Under the pieces are notes generated by a model. That model saw nothing but the letters and a program-made list of their open reading frames with translations. It was not told the DNA's origin and did no database searches. Shown one piece after another: positions 1 to 12,616 of a DNA stretch of 58,123 nt (within the stretch, counting starts at the first letter, position 1; every line of letters begins with the position of its first letter). Position numbers and translations under genes: made by a program. Source of the stretch: Geosiphon pyriformis (taxonomy: Eukaryota > Glomeromycota > Glomeromycetes > Archaeosporales > Geosiphonaceae); assembly GCA_016748015.1 (NCBI GenBank), contig JAAOMT010000531.1:470659-528781 (forward strand), in the 5' to 3' direction.

Positions 1-686
1 AACCTCATCGATTCCTGCTTTTCCCTCAGTTCTACCACTACACCATAGGTAATACATTGGGTCATTTGTTGGGAAATTGATTTGAAACTGTATAATTGCT
101 CTTGAATTATCATTAAAAATTTGGAAAATAGAATTCAAAATTTTTTTGACAGTAGTTGGGATGCAATTTCGGTCTAGCCCATCGCAATATTGCCATGCGG
201 CATTTACCAGACGGTTATAATCGAGTTTTTTGAGATACGCAGGATAATTTGCCAATGGTTTTGGAAGTTTAGTTTCAGGATATTTCCAAATTCGGAAAAT
301 GCCAAGTTCTTTAGTAATATTGAAAGGCCAGCAATTTATATGACTACGAAATGGATCAGACCAAAGAATTGGAACAGTGATTTTAAACCATTGTTTGGAA
401 ACTTGAAGTGTTTTAAAAAGGTCTTTATTTGATAAATTATGAAATATAGGGAATAATATGTCATCTAAAATAATAGGTTTAATATTTTGCTGTTTCGTAA
501 ATGATACATGTAATATATTAATAATAATATATTTATTATAGGTTTAGCAAAAAAAATTTAAAGCTAATTTGTTTGTCAAGAAAGAAGAATTAGTAAATTA
601 ATTACTTTCGAACTGCTTATTGTGGAATCACAATCACCATGATTATTTCCTAAAAATGGGATTTTATTGGGTTTCGAATTCACCAT
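1..686 (-). CDS. F-box-like protein, 5' part (cut by window edge)
   Basis: This is a partial gene on the minus strand, read by joining two exons. Exon 1 is 686-606 (27 codons, starting MVNSKPNK). The intron is 605-490 (GTAATT...ACAG, 116 bp), and exon 2 is 489-1, open to the window edge, giving 190 residues in view. Exon 2 begins QNIKPIILDDILFPIFHNL and continues LFKTLQVSKQWFKITVPILW. This is the F-box pattern: a hydrophobic helix with LP/LD and I-F, then L...L.VSK.W......LW.DPF. F-box proteins recruit substrates to SCF ubiquitin ligases through Skp1. The family is large in Rhizophagus, usually with leucine-rich repeats after the box; here the C-terminus is missing, so the substrate region is unknown. 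The frame stays open for 163 codons and the junction is phase 0. The family call rests on pattern only, and the exon 1 start is inferred. Confidence 0.75.
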
Positions 687-1869
687 ATCCAAGTTGCTTT
701 ACTCCGTTCGTAAAAAAGTTTGGAAAATGGTATTTTGGATTTATATAACTTGAGAAGAGATAAAATTTGTTTACCTGCGGCGGGAAAAAATAATGTATAA
801 TATCACTTGTCTGCCAATTTCCCTAGCCGTAGTATCTACATGTGTAATGATTTTCATCAGAGAAAGTTTCATTTTTTACATATTTTCTTTCTCTATTTAT
901 TATTTCTCATTCCCAACTGCTGTTATTGTGATGAGTACCCATAACAAGCTAATAACTTAACTTTAGATGAGAGAATTAATCTAATATCCGGGAACTCTAT
1001 TACTTGATCTTAGCAAAAGGCTCAAGAGAATTGAACAAAGCTTTTTTAAAGATTTAGAAACCTAAATACTTTGTTTTAAAATAAAATTAGCCAAACTAAT
1101 AATATATCGAATCTTTTTTTTATAAAAAATTCAACAATAGAATATATTTAACAATTATTTGAAAATATTTTTCCAAATAATCCTAATTATAATTGAAAAT
1201 TAATAAAATAGACAGTAAAAATTCATTGTTAAAATATTTTTTTTTTAATGGAAAAGATTTATGTTTTGTTTTTAAAATTTAATACAAATATATTATCATA
1301 ACAAGAAAAAATTAAAAATTAAAAAAATATGTGAATAAAATGGAATAAATAAAAATAATAATAAAGTTACATAAAATAAAAAGATTTTTTAAAAATCTAA
1401 ATAATTGGCTAAAATTCATTATTAGATTAATTATCAGCTGAAAAAACAAACTTAACAAGATAACAATAAATAATTTTTGTTTTATTTTTGCTTTTTTTGT
1501 TATTTAAATTTTTTTCAAAAATAAAAACTAAGAATTATTAAATTTATAATATTGAAAAATTTTTAAGAAACTTAATTGATTAAGTTAAACAATCAAATCC
1601 AATCAATTTATGCATATTAAAATAACAAAACAATTATAAATTTTTAATTGTGCAGATTTTTAATTCTTTGATTAATTATTAAAAAAATTTCATCAAAAAT
1701 CAATCGAATTCTTTTCTTTTGGAATAAAAAATAAAATGACATAATTGAAGTTTGAATTTAAATATCAAATAATATTTTTCTAAAAAATTTAATTAAATAT
1801 TTAATCTTTATAAAATAATTGTTCTGAACAAGGTTTTATTAAAAATCTTTTGATTCAAATGGTTTTAAA
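687..1869. other. AT-rich intergenic DNA upstream of the F-box gene
   Basis: The stretch 690-1050 is less AT-rich and lies directly upstream of the F-box start, so it probably holds that promoter; I see no clear TATA box or other site. From about 1080 onward it is A/T homopolymer-rich DNA with stops in all frames and no recognisable gene. Confidence 0.5.
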
Positions 1870-2090
1870 AACATTTTAATGCTCGACCTTTAATTAATCA
1901 AATTACATATGCAAATAACAAAGTTCATTGGAATTTATCATGTAATATTGGTATTTAACGATATTAAAATCACAAATTTAATACTAAGGTTAAGAAGAAA
2001 ATGATTCAATATAAAGATTATTTTGATGTATTAGATAATTCTAATTAGCCTTCAAGCAATAAATTTAAATTGTTTTATTTATCAATTTTT
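1870..2090 (+). repeat. Left arm of large imperfect inverted repeat
   Basis: This arm reads, in reverse complement, like 3935-4125. Shared stretches include CCTTTAATTAATCAAAT, AATAACAAAGTTCATTG, TTGGTATTTAA and TTTAAATTGTTTTATTTAT, in the same order and at similar spacing. Point differences and small indels are common, so the duplication is not recent. With the two kinase fragments inside, the arms form a palindrome about 2.25 kb long. Confidence 0.8.
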
Positions 2091-2156
2091 ATTAAAAAAT
2101 ATATTCAAAGAATCGAAAAGAAATTTAGTTAAAATTGAATAGATAAAATTTATCCA

Positions 2157-2174
2157 GGTGGCTAGTCACGTGTA
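2157..2174 (+). repeat. CACGTG-containing end-like motif
   Basis: The sequence GGTGGCTAGTCACGTGTA closely resembles two other sites, 47281-47298 (minus strand) and 47912-47930 (plus strand). It sits in the left arm of the kinase palindrome and I do not find a partner in the right arm. It may be one end of a small mobile element; its function is not known. Confidence 0.35.
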
Positions 2175-2241
2175 AAAAGCGTATATATTGGTTGACTACA
2201 CTCATTTATTATGAAAAATAAAGTCTAAATACTTTATTACA

Positions 2242-2890
2242 TTAAAACTTAATAAATAAAAAAAAATGCAAACTTATAACTCCACTTATATAAATTGCTC
2301 GTGGATGAATGCTCGTTATCGTTGTTGTTGTTTCCGAGTCGTTCTTTACTACTTCTTTTGCATATGTATCTGATTTCGCAAGCTCTGAATTCGTAAACGA
2401 AAGTTCATACAACTTCTCGTAAAATTTGGCAGTCGGGTGACTCAATGGATTAACACCCCAACACTTGACAATTATTTCAGCAATACAAGGTGGCTTTCCT
2501 GTTGCTAATTCCCATAATAATATGGCAAAACTATAAATATCACGAGCTGTTGTAAACTTTTCTCCTCTTAAAACTTCTGATGGAATGTATGGAATAACTC
2601 CATATATCTTTTTTTCCCGATATTGCTTTTCCTGTTGTTGTTGTTGTTGCTGTTGCCATTGTTGCTTCATTGTTTACTGGTTGACATAATCCGAGGTCTC
2701 CAATATTTATCTTACAAGTACTTCATTGTAGGATGTTGCCCGAGTGTATGTTACGATGAATCATACCAAAAGAATGAATTGAATCAAGTCCTCGAGCTAT
2801 ATCATACGTGATCCTAAATTTTTTTCCAAATTTTTATAATGAAAATTTGTTGATAAATATTTTCGCATGTCTCCATGTTCTACAAATAAG
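2242..2890 (-). pseudogene. Truncated TKL-like kinase pseudogene (copy 1)
   Basis: A C-lobe remnant homologous to the intact kinase at 27841-29226. It starts at FVEHGDMRKYL near 2890 and runs through a stop, then LDSIHSFGMIHRNIHSGN, another stop after ILQ, and IGDLGLCQ. A shift follows, with an expanded CAA run near 2630-2665, and then IYGVIPYIPSEVLRGEKF and DIYSFAILLWELATGKPP. The catalytic HRD is HRN, so the catalytic aspartate is lost. After GKPP the text jumps straight to CIAEI, an in-frame loss of about 30 residues that the intact copy has. The whole N-lobe exon is absent. The tail (SIHPRAIYISG) still matches the intact gene. It cannot make an active kinase; whether the open 142-codon 3' part is expressed is unknown. 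Confidence 0.85.
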
Positions 2891-3040
2891 AATTAATTAT
2901 AATCTTGAATAATTTCAAAAATAAAATTGGTCAGAGTATTGGAGCGGGTATCTTTTCTCATGTGTCATCGTTGACCGAACTAATTGGTGTAGTCGACAAC
3001 ATTGGTTACCTTTGTATAGTGTAGTCTTGATTTAATATGG

Positions 3041-3760
3041 GGGATTACGCAAAACGCTGAAACACTCGAGTATGGAATGGTAATGTATTTTGACGAACAT
3101 GGAGACATGCGAAGATATTTATCAGCAAATTTTCATTCTACGAGTTGGTCTGATAAATTAGAGATCCTGTTCAGAATAGCTCAAGGACTTGATTCAATTC
3201 ATTCTTCTGGTATGGTTCATCGTGACCTACACTCGGGAAACATCATACAATATTACTATGACGGGATATCTATTGGAGACCAGGGATTATGTCAACCTAC
3301 AAACAATGAAGCAACAACAACAGAAGAGAAAAAGATATATGGAGTGATTCTATACATTCTACCAGAAGTTTTAAGAGGAGAAAATTTTACATCGGCTTCC
3401 CCACTTATTCCACCTTCTATCGCTGAACTCATTGAAAAGTGTTGGTATGTTAATGCTGAGAGTTGTCCTACTGCCGGAGAAGTTGACGCGGTGTTAGGTA
3501 AAGTTTAGCGCAAGAATTCCGAGTTTGAAAAATCAGATAAATACGAAAGAGAAATGTTGAAGAAAGACTCTACAACAAATTACTCAACAACGACAACAAC
3601 GCGCATTCATCTAGGAGTTTAAACAAGAAATGCGACGAGATAACAAACCCTCGACAACGACAACCTCAGCAACAGATTGTTTAACAAAAAATTTTCCAAG
3701 ATAATAATTCATCTAGCATTCTATACAAGTCATCTTTTAACTGCACAGACCGTTGATTTT
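3041..3760 (+). pseudogene. Truncated TKL-like kinase pseudogene (copy 2)
   Basis: Copy 2 lies head to head with copy 1, about 150 bp away. It opens at GITQNAETLEYGMVMYFDE, keeps HRDLHSGN, but has DQG in place of the family DLG (metal-binding loop). It then reads YGVILYILPEVLRGENF and jumps to SPLIPPSIAELIEKCW. This is an in-frame loss of about 41 residues covering the DIYS...GKPP...PKIT region, with end points different from those in copy 1. A TAG at 3506-3508 interrupts the frame, yet the same frame continues after it with KSDKYEREMLKKDSTTNYS, matching the intact tail. Part of the tail appears again near 3710-3745 (ATACAAGTC...CTTTTAA). There is no N-lobe exon. The call is firm; expression is unlikely. 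Confidence 0.85.
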
Positions 3761-3934
3761 TCAAGCTTTATATAATTTATAAGTGATAAGTTTCATAATT
3801 GATTAATTTATTAGGTAAATTAATATGCTAACTTTCTTTTATTTGAATTTTCCAATAGACTTTATCTACCTTCCTTAAAGTAGTATCTTTTAATTTTTAA
3901 TATAATAAATTATTTTAATTTTCAAATTGCTTCA

Positions 3935-4125
3935 TCATAAATAAAACAATTTAAATCTATTGCTTGAAATTATCTAATATATCAAAATAATTCTTATATT
4001 GAATTATTTTCTTTTTAACCTTAGAAATATCGTGATTATCATTAAATACCAATGTTATATTATAAATTACAATGAACTTTGTTATTTTCATATGTGATTT
4101 GATTAATTAAAGGTAGAGCATTAAC
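3935..4125 (-). repeat. Right arm of large imperfect inverted repeat
   Basis: Reverse complement partner of 1870-2090, with blocks in the same order. Similarity fades outside both arms (before about 1870 and after about 4125), so these mark the outer limits that I can see. Confidence 0.8.
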
Positions 4126-4833
4126 CCTCTATGAAATTAAAATTCAACATCCTTGGGTATTAATATCAATCCTATCAAACGATAATGGCGAAAAATAAAA
4201 TTTCCAAAAGTTGAAAACAATAATTTAATATTCGGTCAATCAAAAATTGAAGATTATTTTAATTTTATAAACTTAATTACTACACAAAAATAATTCTTTT
4301 CTTAAATTGGTAAAAATCAATTGAAATAATTTGATCAACTTTCAATTTTTATAAATTTTATCTAAATAATTAAAGTTTTTCAAATTTTTAGAAATGAAAA
4401 ATTATATATGCTCATAACAATAATTTTCTATTTTTTTCCTTTAATGCTAACAATTTTAGATTTTTTTGTAAAAATTCTAATTTTAATTTTTAAATATTAA
4501 ATAATAAATAAATTTAAACATATAAAATAAAATAATTAATTAAAACAATATTATCAAATTTATTATTTAACCAATAATCAAAACATGATATTTTATTAGA
4601 ACAAATTTCAGAAAAAAATTTCAAAAATTGGTTTAATTAATTATATAAATTAATGATATTAAATATTGCAAAACAAAATTAATCAATTAATCAATAAATA
4701 AATAAATAAATAAATAAATAAAATAAAATAAAATAAATTTTTTAACATAAAATAAATTACATTTTATTTTGAAATTCAAACTGTAAAATATTTAATGCGC
4801 ATGAGATACATTTACTTGAGAACATATATTTTG

Positions 4834-4874
4834 TTGTATTGTGATAAATAGTGGTTGGGTCTCGTTCGTTAAAC
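4834..4874 (+). mobile_element. Possible LINE 3'-end remnant
   Basis: TGTATTGTG, a short indel, then TAGTGGTTGGGTCTCG and TTAAA closely match 26858-26891, which follows the decayed LINE RNase H region on the same strand. Such a match in AT-rich DNA suggests a second, 5'-truncated copy of the same element. Only about 40 bp align, so this is tentative. Confidence 0.4.
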
Positions 4875-6184
4875 AAAAAAAAAATATTTAATAAACTTTT
4901 TTATTTTTTTCAAATTAAAGCTTTTATATAAGGTAAAAAGGAAGTATTTTGGTTAATGGAGGTATTGCGGAGAAAAGAATCTTGTGAAAAAGTTAGCAAA
5001 ATAAATTCTTGTGTAAGAATAAGACGCGAGAAAGTATGACATTTTCTCACTTGAACAAATGATATCTTTTATCACAAATTATTAACTTCGCCACAATTTC
5101 ATTCATCAATATACCCCTTTTTATCTTGTATTTAATATATATTAGTTATTATTATTTTCAGTTTTTTAATAAATGTTTAATTATATTATAAAAGTATTAA
5201 AAAATAAATTCTCTAAGATTTATTAATTAATATTTATTTTATAAAAGGAGATAATAGTGTTATATATATTTTTTTATAATTAATTTAACATAAATCAACA
5301 AAAAAAAATCAAAATCAAAATCAAAATCAAATATTTGTTTTAGACAAATTAAGATTAAAAAGTTGTGATAAAATTCATTTATTCAGAAAAAAAACATGTA
5401 TTTTATTTGAAAATTAAAAAATTATAATATTTTAAATTATAATATATATATATATATATTAAACCTCAAACTTCCATTTCAATTTCAATTTTATTAAATA
5501 AATTTCTAGTTTAAATAATTTATTATTTTATAAAAACTAAAAAATCTTGATTTTTTTTAAAAGAAAATCAAAATAAGAAAATAACGATTAAAACTAATTC
5601 GAATTTATTTTTCGTTTTTTATCAAGATGTTTTCCAGATATTATTTTCAAAATTTATAATAGTTTCAATTTAATATATAAATAAAAATTTGAGGATCAAT
5701 TCTATATGAATCAAATAAACATTTCTTTTTTTTTTTTAGAAGCAGTTTATAATTTATTTTATTCCTTGAATTAAAATAAATTTATTAAATATTTTTTAAT
5801 AAATTAATTAAATATTTTTATTTATTAAATATGTAAATATTTTAATTAGTAAAAATTTATTTTAATTTGATTATGTTTATTACAATTTTATTTTTTAATA
5901 TAAAAATAAAAATAAATTTTTTACTTTTATTCAAATAATTAAAAAACAATATTAAACAAAAATGAAAATAAAAAACAATATATAATTTTTATTACTTATA
6001 TATTTATGTTAAAAACATATTAATGTTTTTTTTAATAATGTATTAAATGAAATTAAATTTATTAAAAAGTAATTATATATTTCATATTAGATATATAATT
6101 ATTTTTATTTTTATTTTGATAAATTATGAATAATTCAATTATAATTTTTTGCAAAATAGCATTTTTCAATAAAATTACAATATA

Positions 6185-6187
<3 letters not shown>

Positions 6188-6227
<40 letters not shown>

Positions 6228-6250
6228 GTTATTGTTATTATTATTATTAT
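6188..6250 (+). repeat. ATT microsatellite
   Basis: About 60 bp of ATT repeats with a few ATTG interruptions. Confidence 0.9.
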
Positions 6251-6987
6251 AAAAATAATTAAAGAGACAAAAATTAAGATTAAAGCATAAAAAATACAAA
6301 AAAAGAATTTTTTCATTAATTTTATTATTTATAAATTATAAAAAATGATATAATAGTAACAAAATTCATTTTAATTTTTTAAATATTTCTAATAAAATGT
6401 TTAAAGAATTGAACAAATTTTTATTTTTACTTAAAAAATAATAATAATAATAATAATAATAAAATATTGAAAATTCTTATGAATTTACATTTTCCAAATG
6501 ATAAAATTAGAAAAAAAAAAAACCGTTAATTCAACTTTTAAATTTTTTTAACCACTAATCTAATATCGTTCCATCACAAATAACCTCAAATGATGAAACT
6601 TTTTGTACAAATTAATCAGTGTTCTTTATTAAATTGATAATTTAATTTTCGAAACCGAATCAAGGATTGCTTATTAAAAAGAATAAAGCTTATTCGATAT
6701 TATGATGGCATGATGGCATAATTTTATATTAAATTTATTTTTCAGTACAACAAGTTATAATGATGATTTCAAAACAACGTTTTTGATCCTCGTTTTAATA
6801 TTTGTCTAGGAATAATATAAATTCTTGTACCCACCAAAGGATCTTCAGTTCTTTTGTTTATCATGTTGGTTGCAAATCATTTCAGTAGTCATGTTATTTT
6901 GGAAAAACTTGTGAAATATGGTTAGCAAAGTGTACATTGTATTCCAATTATGATAAACAGCAGCGATACCAACAAAGACAAATACTA

Positions 6988-7015
6988 CGACAACAACTAC
7001 AACAACAACCACAGC

Positions 7016-7085
<70 letters not shown>

Positions 7086-7100
7086 CCAACAACAACAACA
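6988..7100 (+). repeat. CAA trinucleotide microsatellite
   Basis: About 35 near-perfect CAA units. The flanking frame encodes poly-Asn on one strand and poly-Val on the other, with nothing protein-like around it, so I treat it as a microsatellite and not as coding. Confidence 0.9.
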
Positions 7101-10100
7101 TTAATATATACATTGATGAAATAAATAAGTCTAGTAGCTTTACAAGGTAAGGGTTTATATTTGTTCACCAGTTCAAGCAATGAGGAATATGACTTTTTTC
7201 TTTTGTACACAAATTTGAAACTCTGGGGGGACGCCAAAATGTGATCTCATGTTTCCGGAGAAAATCATATTTGCTTTCACTAGCCACAACATGTCAGCTG
7301 AACTTTTTAGTGCCACTTTTATAAAAGGTTTAATGAATGCAGGCGTATCATTGACAATTTATTAGCCAGTTATGAATCAAATGTCCGGATTTAGTGACGC
7401 ACGTTTTCTCTTGGCTGTAAACGTGTTAGTTTAAAATATAATAATCAGATTACATAAATCTTTGAATTAAAAAATAAAATAGTGGGGTACTGATATGCGT
7501 CATTGTTACATTGTACCTTTGTCTATTAAAATTGGTTATTCCAAAAAGAAAAAAAGAATTGGATTTGAGCTGCTAGAAAAGGAATGAATGAATGACTAAA
7601 AATACTTGTTGTTTTTGTGAACATTAGAGAATGGAATTTTTAAAACTATCTTTTTTATTATTACATATGATTCGAGGATCGTGGTGAAAAATGAAAAACT
7701 TCGATCAACATTAAGGAAATTTTGTACATGTACAAATCTTTTTACTTGTTAAACAAAATAAAAAACAAGAAACAAACCATATCATCAGCACCGAATATGT
7801 AGAGATTTACGATGCATTAATTCAAATTTTTGGGAGAGGGATTGGTCGCAAATCTTTTCACACAACATCGTCGTCGTCATCGTCTTCGTCGATGGTAATT
7901 CGGTAGGATATTTTTTGAGGGGATGAGGGACAAGATTTGATGATATTGAGTTTTATGATTGAACGTATCATTCATATGTCAAAAACATGGACTAATTTCT
8001 AAAAGTAACAAATTGAATTTTTTCATCATTACTGCTAACCTATATTACCCATTACCCCTTAGATGAAATTAAAGACTTTTTTTCCGATCGATCTTTGTTT
8101 CTCATTTTTCCGAATGTAATCCAAAAACGACTGGCCTGGCATAGATTACAAAATTGATTTGCGGATTTTCATGGAAATCTCCCGATTGGATATTTTAATT
8201 ACATGCAAAATTTAAATGTTTCACATTTTTTGATGAACTTCTCAGATGTTCCAATTGCCACATGTGTTTTTCTAAATTAGGTTATTCATTATAGTAGAAA
8301 GATGGGCTGCGTAATGGGGTCAACTGGTTACAACTTTTATTACATTGACCACTTTTACCTTACTTAGCGAAAAAAAATCGAAGCTCGTGTTCAGTGTTCT
8401 TTGGGTACAATGGTTTTACCGAGTCTTTTTACTCGAGCGTGCATGATCAAATGGTATCAAGAATAACGAATAGAATGGTGAAAAATTTTCTTTTTTTTTT
8501 TTTTAAAATAATAAACAAATAAATTATTCTTGGTCGATAATTTGGATTAAAACTCAAAAAAAGGTTTGCGATTCACACTTGAATCGAGGAATTATTAAAA
8601 AAAAGTTTTTTTCCCAACTATTACATTATTGAAAATCTTTGAATCAATCATTTTGAAAAGAATTAAAAACAAAAACAAAAAACATTATTTTAAAATTAAT
8701 TTTTTTTTTGAATATGCATACAAATTAAAGTAATCAAATTTAACAACGATTAAGTTTTTTTTTTTGGGAAAATAAGGTTCATTCAAACCAAAGATAATCA
8801 TTTTAAAATTTTCTAATTATTATTAAAAAAATTTTAATCCTGCTAAAAATAATCCAATAAAGTAATTTTCATAGTATTTCATAAATAAAATTAAAAATAC
8901 ATTTATAATCATAATCAATCAAAAAATTTAATTCAAAAAATTTTATTAATTAAAAGTATTTATTTAATACTTTTTAATCCTTATTTAGGGTTACAAAAGA
9001 GAGATATATATATATATATATTTTTACAAAATGAAAAAAATAAGGAAGAATAGAAAAAAAAAATAAGTTTTCACAGAATTAAAATGAATATCGATTGATT
9101 TCTAACAAAAAATTAATTTTTCATAAATTATATATTAAATAGAGATTGTAAAATCATTTTTTAGGCTAAATTGAGTGAGTGAATGAGTGAGTGAGTTGTA
9201 TTTCATTTCCAATCTTGATACGTTTTTTTTTAAAAGTCTGAATTCTAAATTATTTAATGCATATACGGAAAAACTTTCAAAAAAAAACTTAATTCACGAT
9301 TTCAATCACCCTAACTATATGTTTGATTAAAAATAACTTTGGGCTATTTGTGAAAAAAATGATTGTGACTCGAAAAAGAGACGCAAAACTAAATGTATTA
9401 TTCTCCAGATCGGTAATTTATTAAAAACCTATAGAAAAATCTCCCAAAGAAATACCCTATCTATATATATATTCATGAAGTACAATGCATCATAATCCCC
9501 CAGAAAATCCAATAATAACATACGTATATTGTAATGTGCTGACAAAATTTCTTAATACGCATTACTAAAATAAATTTCACTTTTTCTTTAGAAATTTTTT
9601 TAAATTATGAAAAACAATAATTTCATAAAATAAGCATCTCTCTCTCTCTCTCTCTCTCGAAAATTGAAATTTCTATTGTAATTTAAATTTTTAATAAAAA
9701 GCAGAAAACCCTTTTACGTTTCATCTATTTCTTAATATTGTAATGCTTATGTACTACTAAAATTGTACATAAGATCATTAGAAGAAGGAAATTTCCATTG
9801 CTTAAACTGCGTCGCCAGAGCGATGTAAGTATAGATAAATGCAACAAACAATTTTTTGGAAATGATATCTACCAGACGTTCCCACCGGGCCACGCTGAGA
9901 AATTATTTAGTTCTCAAAGGCAGGCTCGGTAACGAAGAAGAAGAAGAAGAAGAAGGGAATCCTGTGAAGCTATTGCCAACCAAGTGGCATATGTAATGTA
10001 CTTTTGGTTTTTCTTGAATGCGTAGAATTAAGGCTGTTGTTCCACGAAAATGAATGAGTAATGTAACAAAAAATGATCCCTTTTGGAGTATGCGCAATTT

Positions 10101-10294
10101 TACTTGTTTCTTTGTGGGAATAGAAAAGTTGATACACATTTTCAGCCGTGACAAACATTATCTATGGCGTAATAAAATATTTGGATGTCTAATTTTTAGC
10201 GTAAAAGTTCATTCGGTTATACATAACAAACACCGGGGAAATTAATTCTTTTGATTATCTACAGAGATTTACACACACACATTGGTAAATCACC

Positions 10295-10329
<35 letters not shown>

Positions 10330-11135
10330 TACTCTATCTAGGAGGAGTCATAAAATTTTGTAAGATGATTAATTTAATTTTTGAATGAATATGAAAATTT
10401 TCATCAAATACCTGCTTTTCTTCATTCAGACAGATTTAAGATTGGAGGGGGGGTGGTTTCTTTATCCCTTTTGTCGGAATTTTCCTTTTTGCCGATCCTG
10501 GTATCTTTAGCCGAATGGCTGTTGACATTAGGTGTGTTGAACTGATAAAAAGATTCAAAAAATATGTATATATGTTTCAAAAACTGAGAAATAATTATTA
10601 ATCTAAACTTTTTTTTTTTTTTTTTAAGAAAGCCAAGGCAAATCTCAAAGGACCAACCAAAGAAATTGGTATGCATGTATGGTATGTATGCAATGTAAAT
10701 CCTCCAATCCGATAATAAACAATGCAGATAACATTGACAAAATAGTTCATTTATTTCCGAAAATATAGTATGCGGAAAAACATTATGCATATCGTTCCCA
10801 ATCAAAAAGGTTTTCAGGTTGATCTACCGTGCATTTTTCCGTTAAATTAGCTTTTCGAGTCTCTATACTTTTTGTTGACTGGGCAAGAAGCAGTAGTCTA
10901 AACATAGTCAGCCTTCTAAGCATACATATCGGGGACACAGTAAGCCTATTCTAAGCCGTTCTTTTCTTAAAAAAGCTTTGGTCAACAAGCACGGACTTTT
11001 GAGCATGTGTTCTGTTTATCACATCATTGATTTCCCAGTAAAAAGAATTACCATCCGAGTTTTATTGAAAATAATAAATTTTTTAAATGATGTTTCATCT
11101 ATTCAAGAAATATTCAAAATTGATGTTATAATAAA

Positions 11136-11185
11136 ATTGTAATAATAATAAAATAATAATAATAATAAAATAATAATAATAATAA

Positions 11186-11239
<54 letters not shown>
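11136..11239 (+). repeat. ATA microsatellite
   Basis: About 100 bp of AAT/ATA units interrupted by AAAATA. The reverse frame gives poly-Tyr, which is not a gene. Confidence 0.9.
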
Positions 11240-11241
<2 letters not shown>

Positions 11242-12402
11242 ATCGAACTCTCTCTATCTATTTGATGACAAACTGTATTACTAAAAAATTTATGGCTCAT
11301 CGGGTTTACAATTTAGCAAGCCCATTAATGTATCTATAACAATTATCACCTATCTATTTTGGCAAAGCAATGCAAAACGGCGTTGAAAGGCTGTGTGTCT
11401 ATAGATAAAAAATTTTCAAGTTTTAATATATTAATTTAAAGTAATTTGAGGGTCGTTTAACCTTTGATATCTTACTGGTTGACATTCATGTTATTAACAA
11501 GATGTTAAAATAATCCAATACTTTTTTGAAACACAAATGAATTACAGCATTCAAAATATTTTGAACGCCCAAAAAAGTTTTCGGCATTTCGGATAGTCTA
11601 TTTTACCAAGTTACAAAAAAATAAAAATAAAAAAAAATAAAAAAAGATTTATCTGGATACAAAAAAAAAATTAAAAATTCCGAAAATTTTTTCTCCGGAT
11701 TTATTCCGTTCAATTAAACCACCATCTATCAGTAAAATTTTAAAACATGAAAAAAGCGTGTTAATTGCATCATCATTTTTATGTTGTATCATACATGTGA
11801 ACAGTTATTTAAATTAAGTTAAACAATTCGTCGGAGATTTTTTTGCTGATAGACTTTTAAAAAAATATTTTTTATTGGTCCTTTTTTAATGATTATGAAG
11901 AAATTTGATTAAAAATAAAAAAAAAGTTTGTAATTAAAAGAATAATCATCTTCAAAGCGTTATGATCAAAAAAGCTTATGTGAAAAAGTGAAAGAAAAAA
12001 AAAAAAAAAAAAAACTAAACGTCAAAAATTACCTAATTTAATGATAATTAATATTTCAACTAAATTATATTTCAATCCATGATCGGAAATTTGAATTCAG
12101 CGATCTATGTGAAGGTCTGTGCCACTATAATATGAAAAATCGGTACAGATCATAAAAAAAACTTGAATGAAGATCAAAAAATCATTTATTCTACGATGCA
12201 ATATTTTGTGTAAAATGAAATTTTATTGAAACTTTATAGTCTGTAAATTTCTGAGTAGTTTAAAACCTGATCCTACAGCTATTTTTACAGCTCAAATTAA
12301 GAAAATTGAAATTTCCTTTGCCACGATGCAACCGCAAATCTCTACCAATCACTGATCGACCTTATAAATTGTGGAGATCTGTCTTGTCTTTTATTCTAAG
12401 AA

Positions 12403-12437
<35 letters not shown>

Positions 12438-12511
12438 TTATTTATTTACAAGCTTAAAATAAAGTTTTAAATAACAATTTTTTTGTTTATCCTCAACTTC
12501 ATAGCCATTTT

Positions 12512-12569
12512 TAATTTTTTACTTACTTATTTTACTTATTTTACTTAGTTACTTACTTATTTTACTTAG

Positions 12570-12616
<47 letters not shown>

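Larger units (their letters stand above)
4126..6840. other. Very AT-rich non-coding stretch
   Basis: No gene is recognisable. It contains AAATA/AAAT repeats (about 4694-4736), an ATT microsatellite (about 6187-6250) and an ATA run (about 6437-6464). Open frames here are artefacts of these runs (poly-Ile translation). Confidence 0.6.

Noticed and set aside
6062-7237. Frames with poly-Ile, poly-Val or poly-Asn
   Set aside because: They are translations of ATT and CAA microsatellites with no protein-like flanks.
10422-10805. Minus-strand frame of 127 codons
   Set aside because: No domain, atypical composition, a T-run inside it (poly-Lys) and no supporting splice structure.
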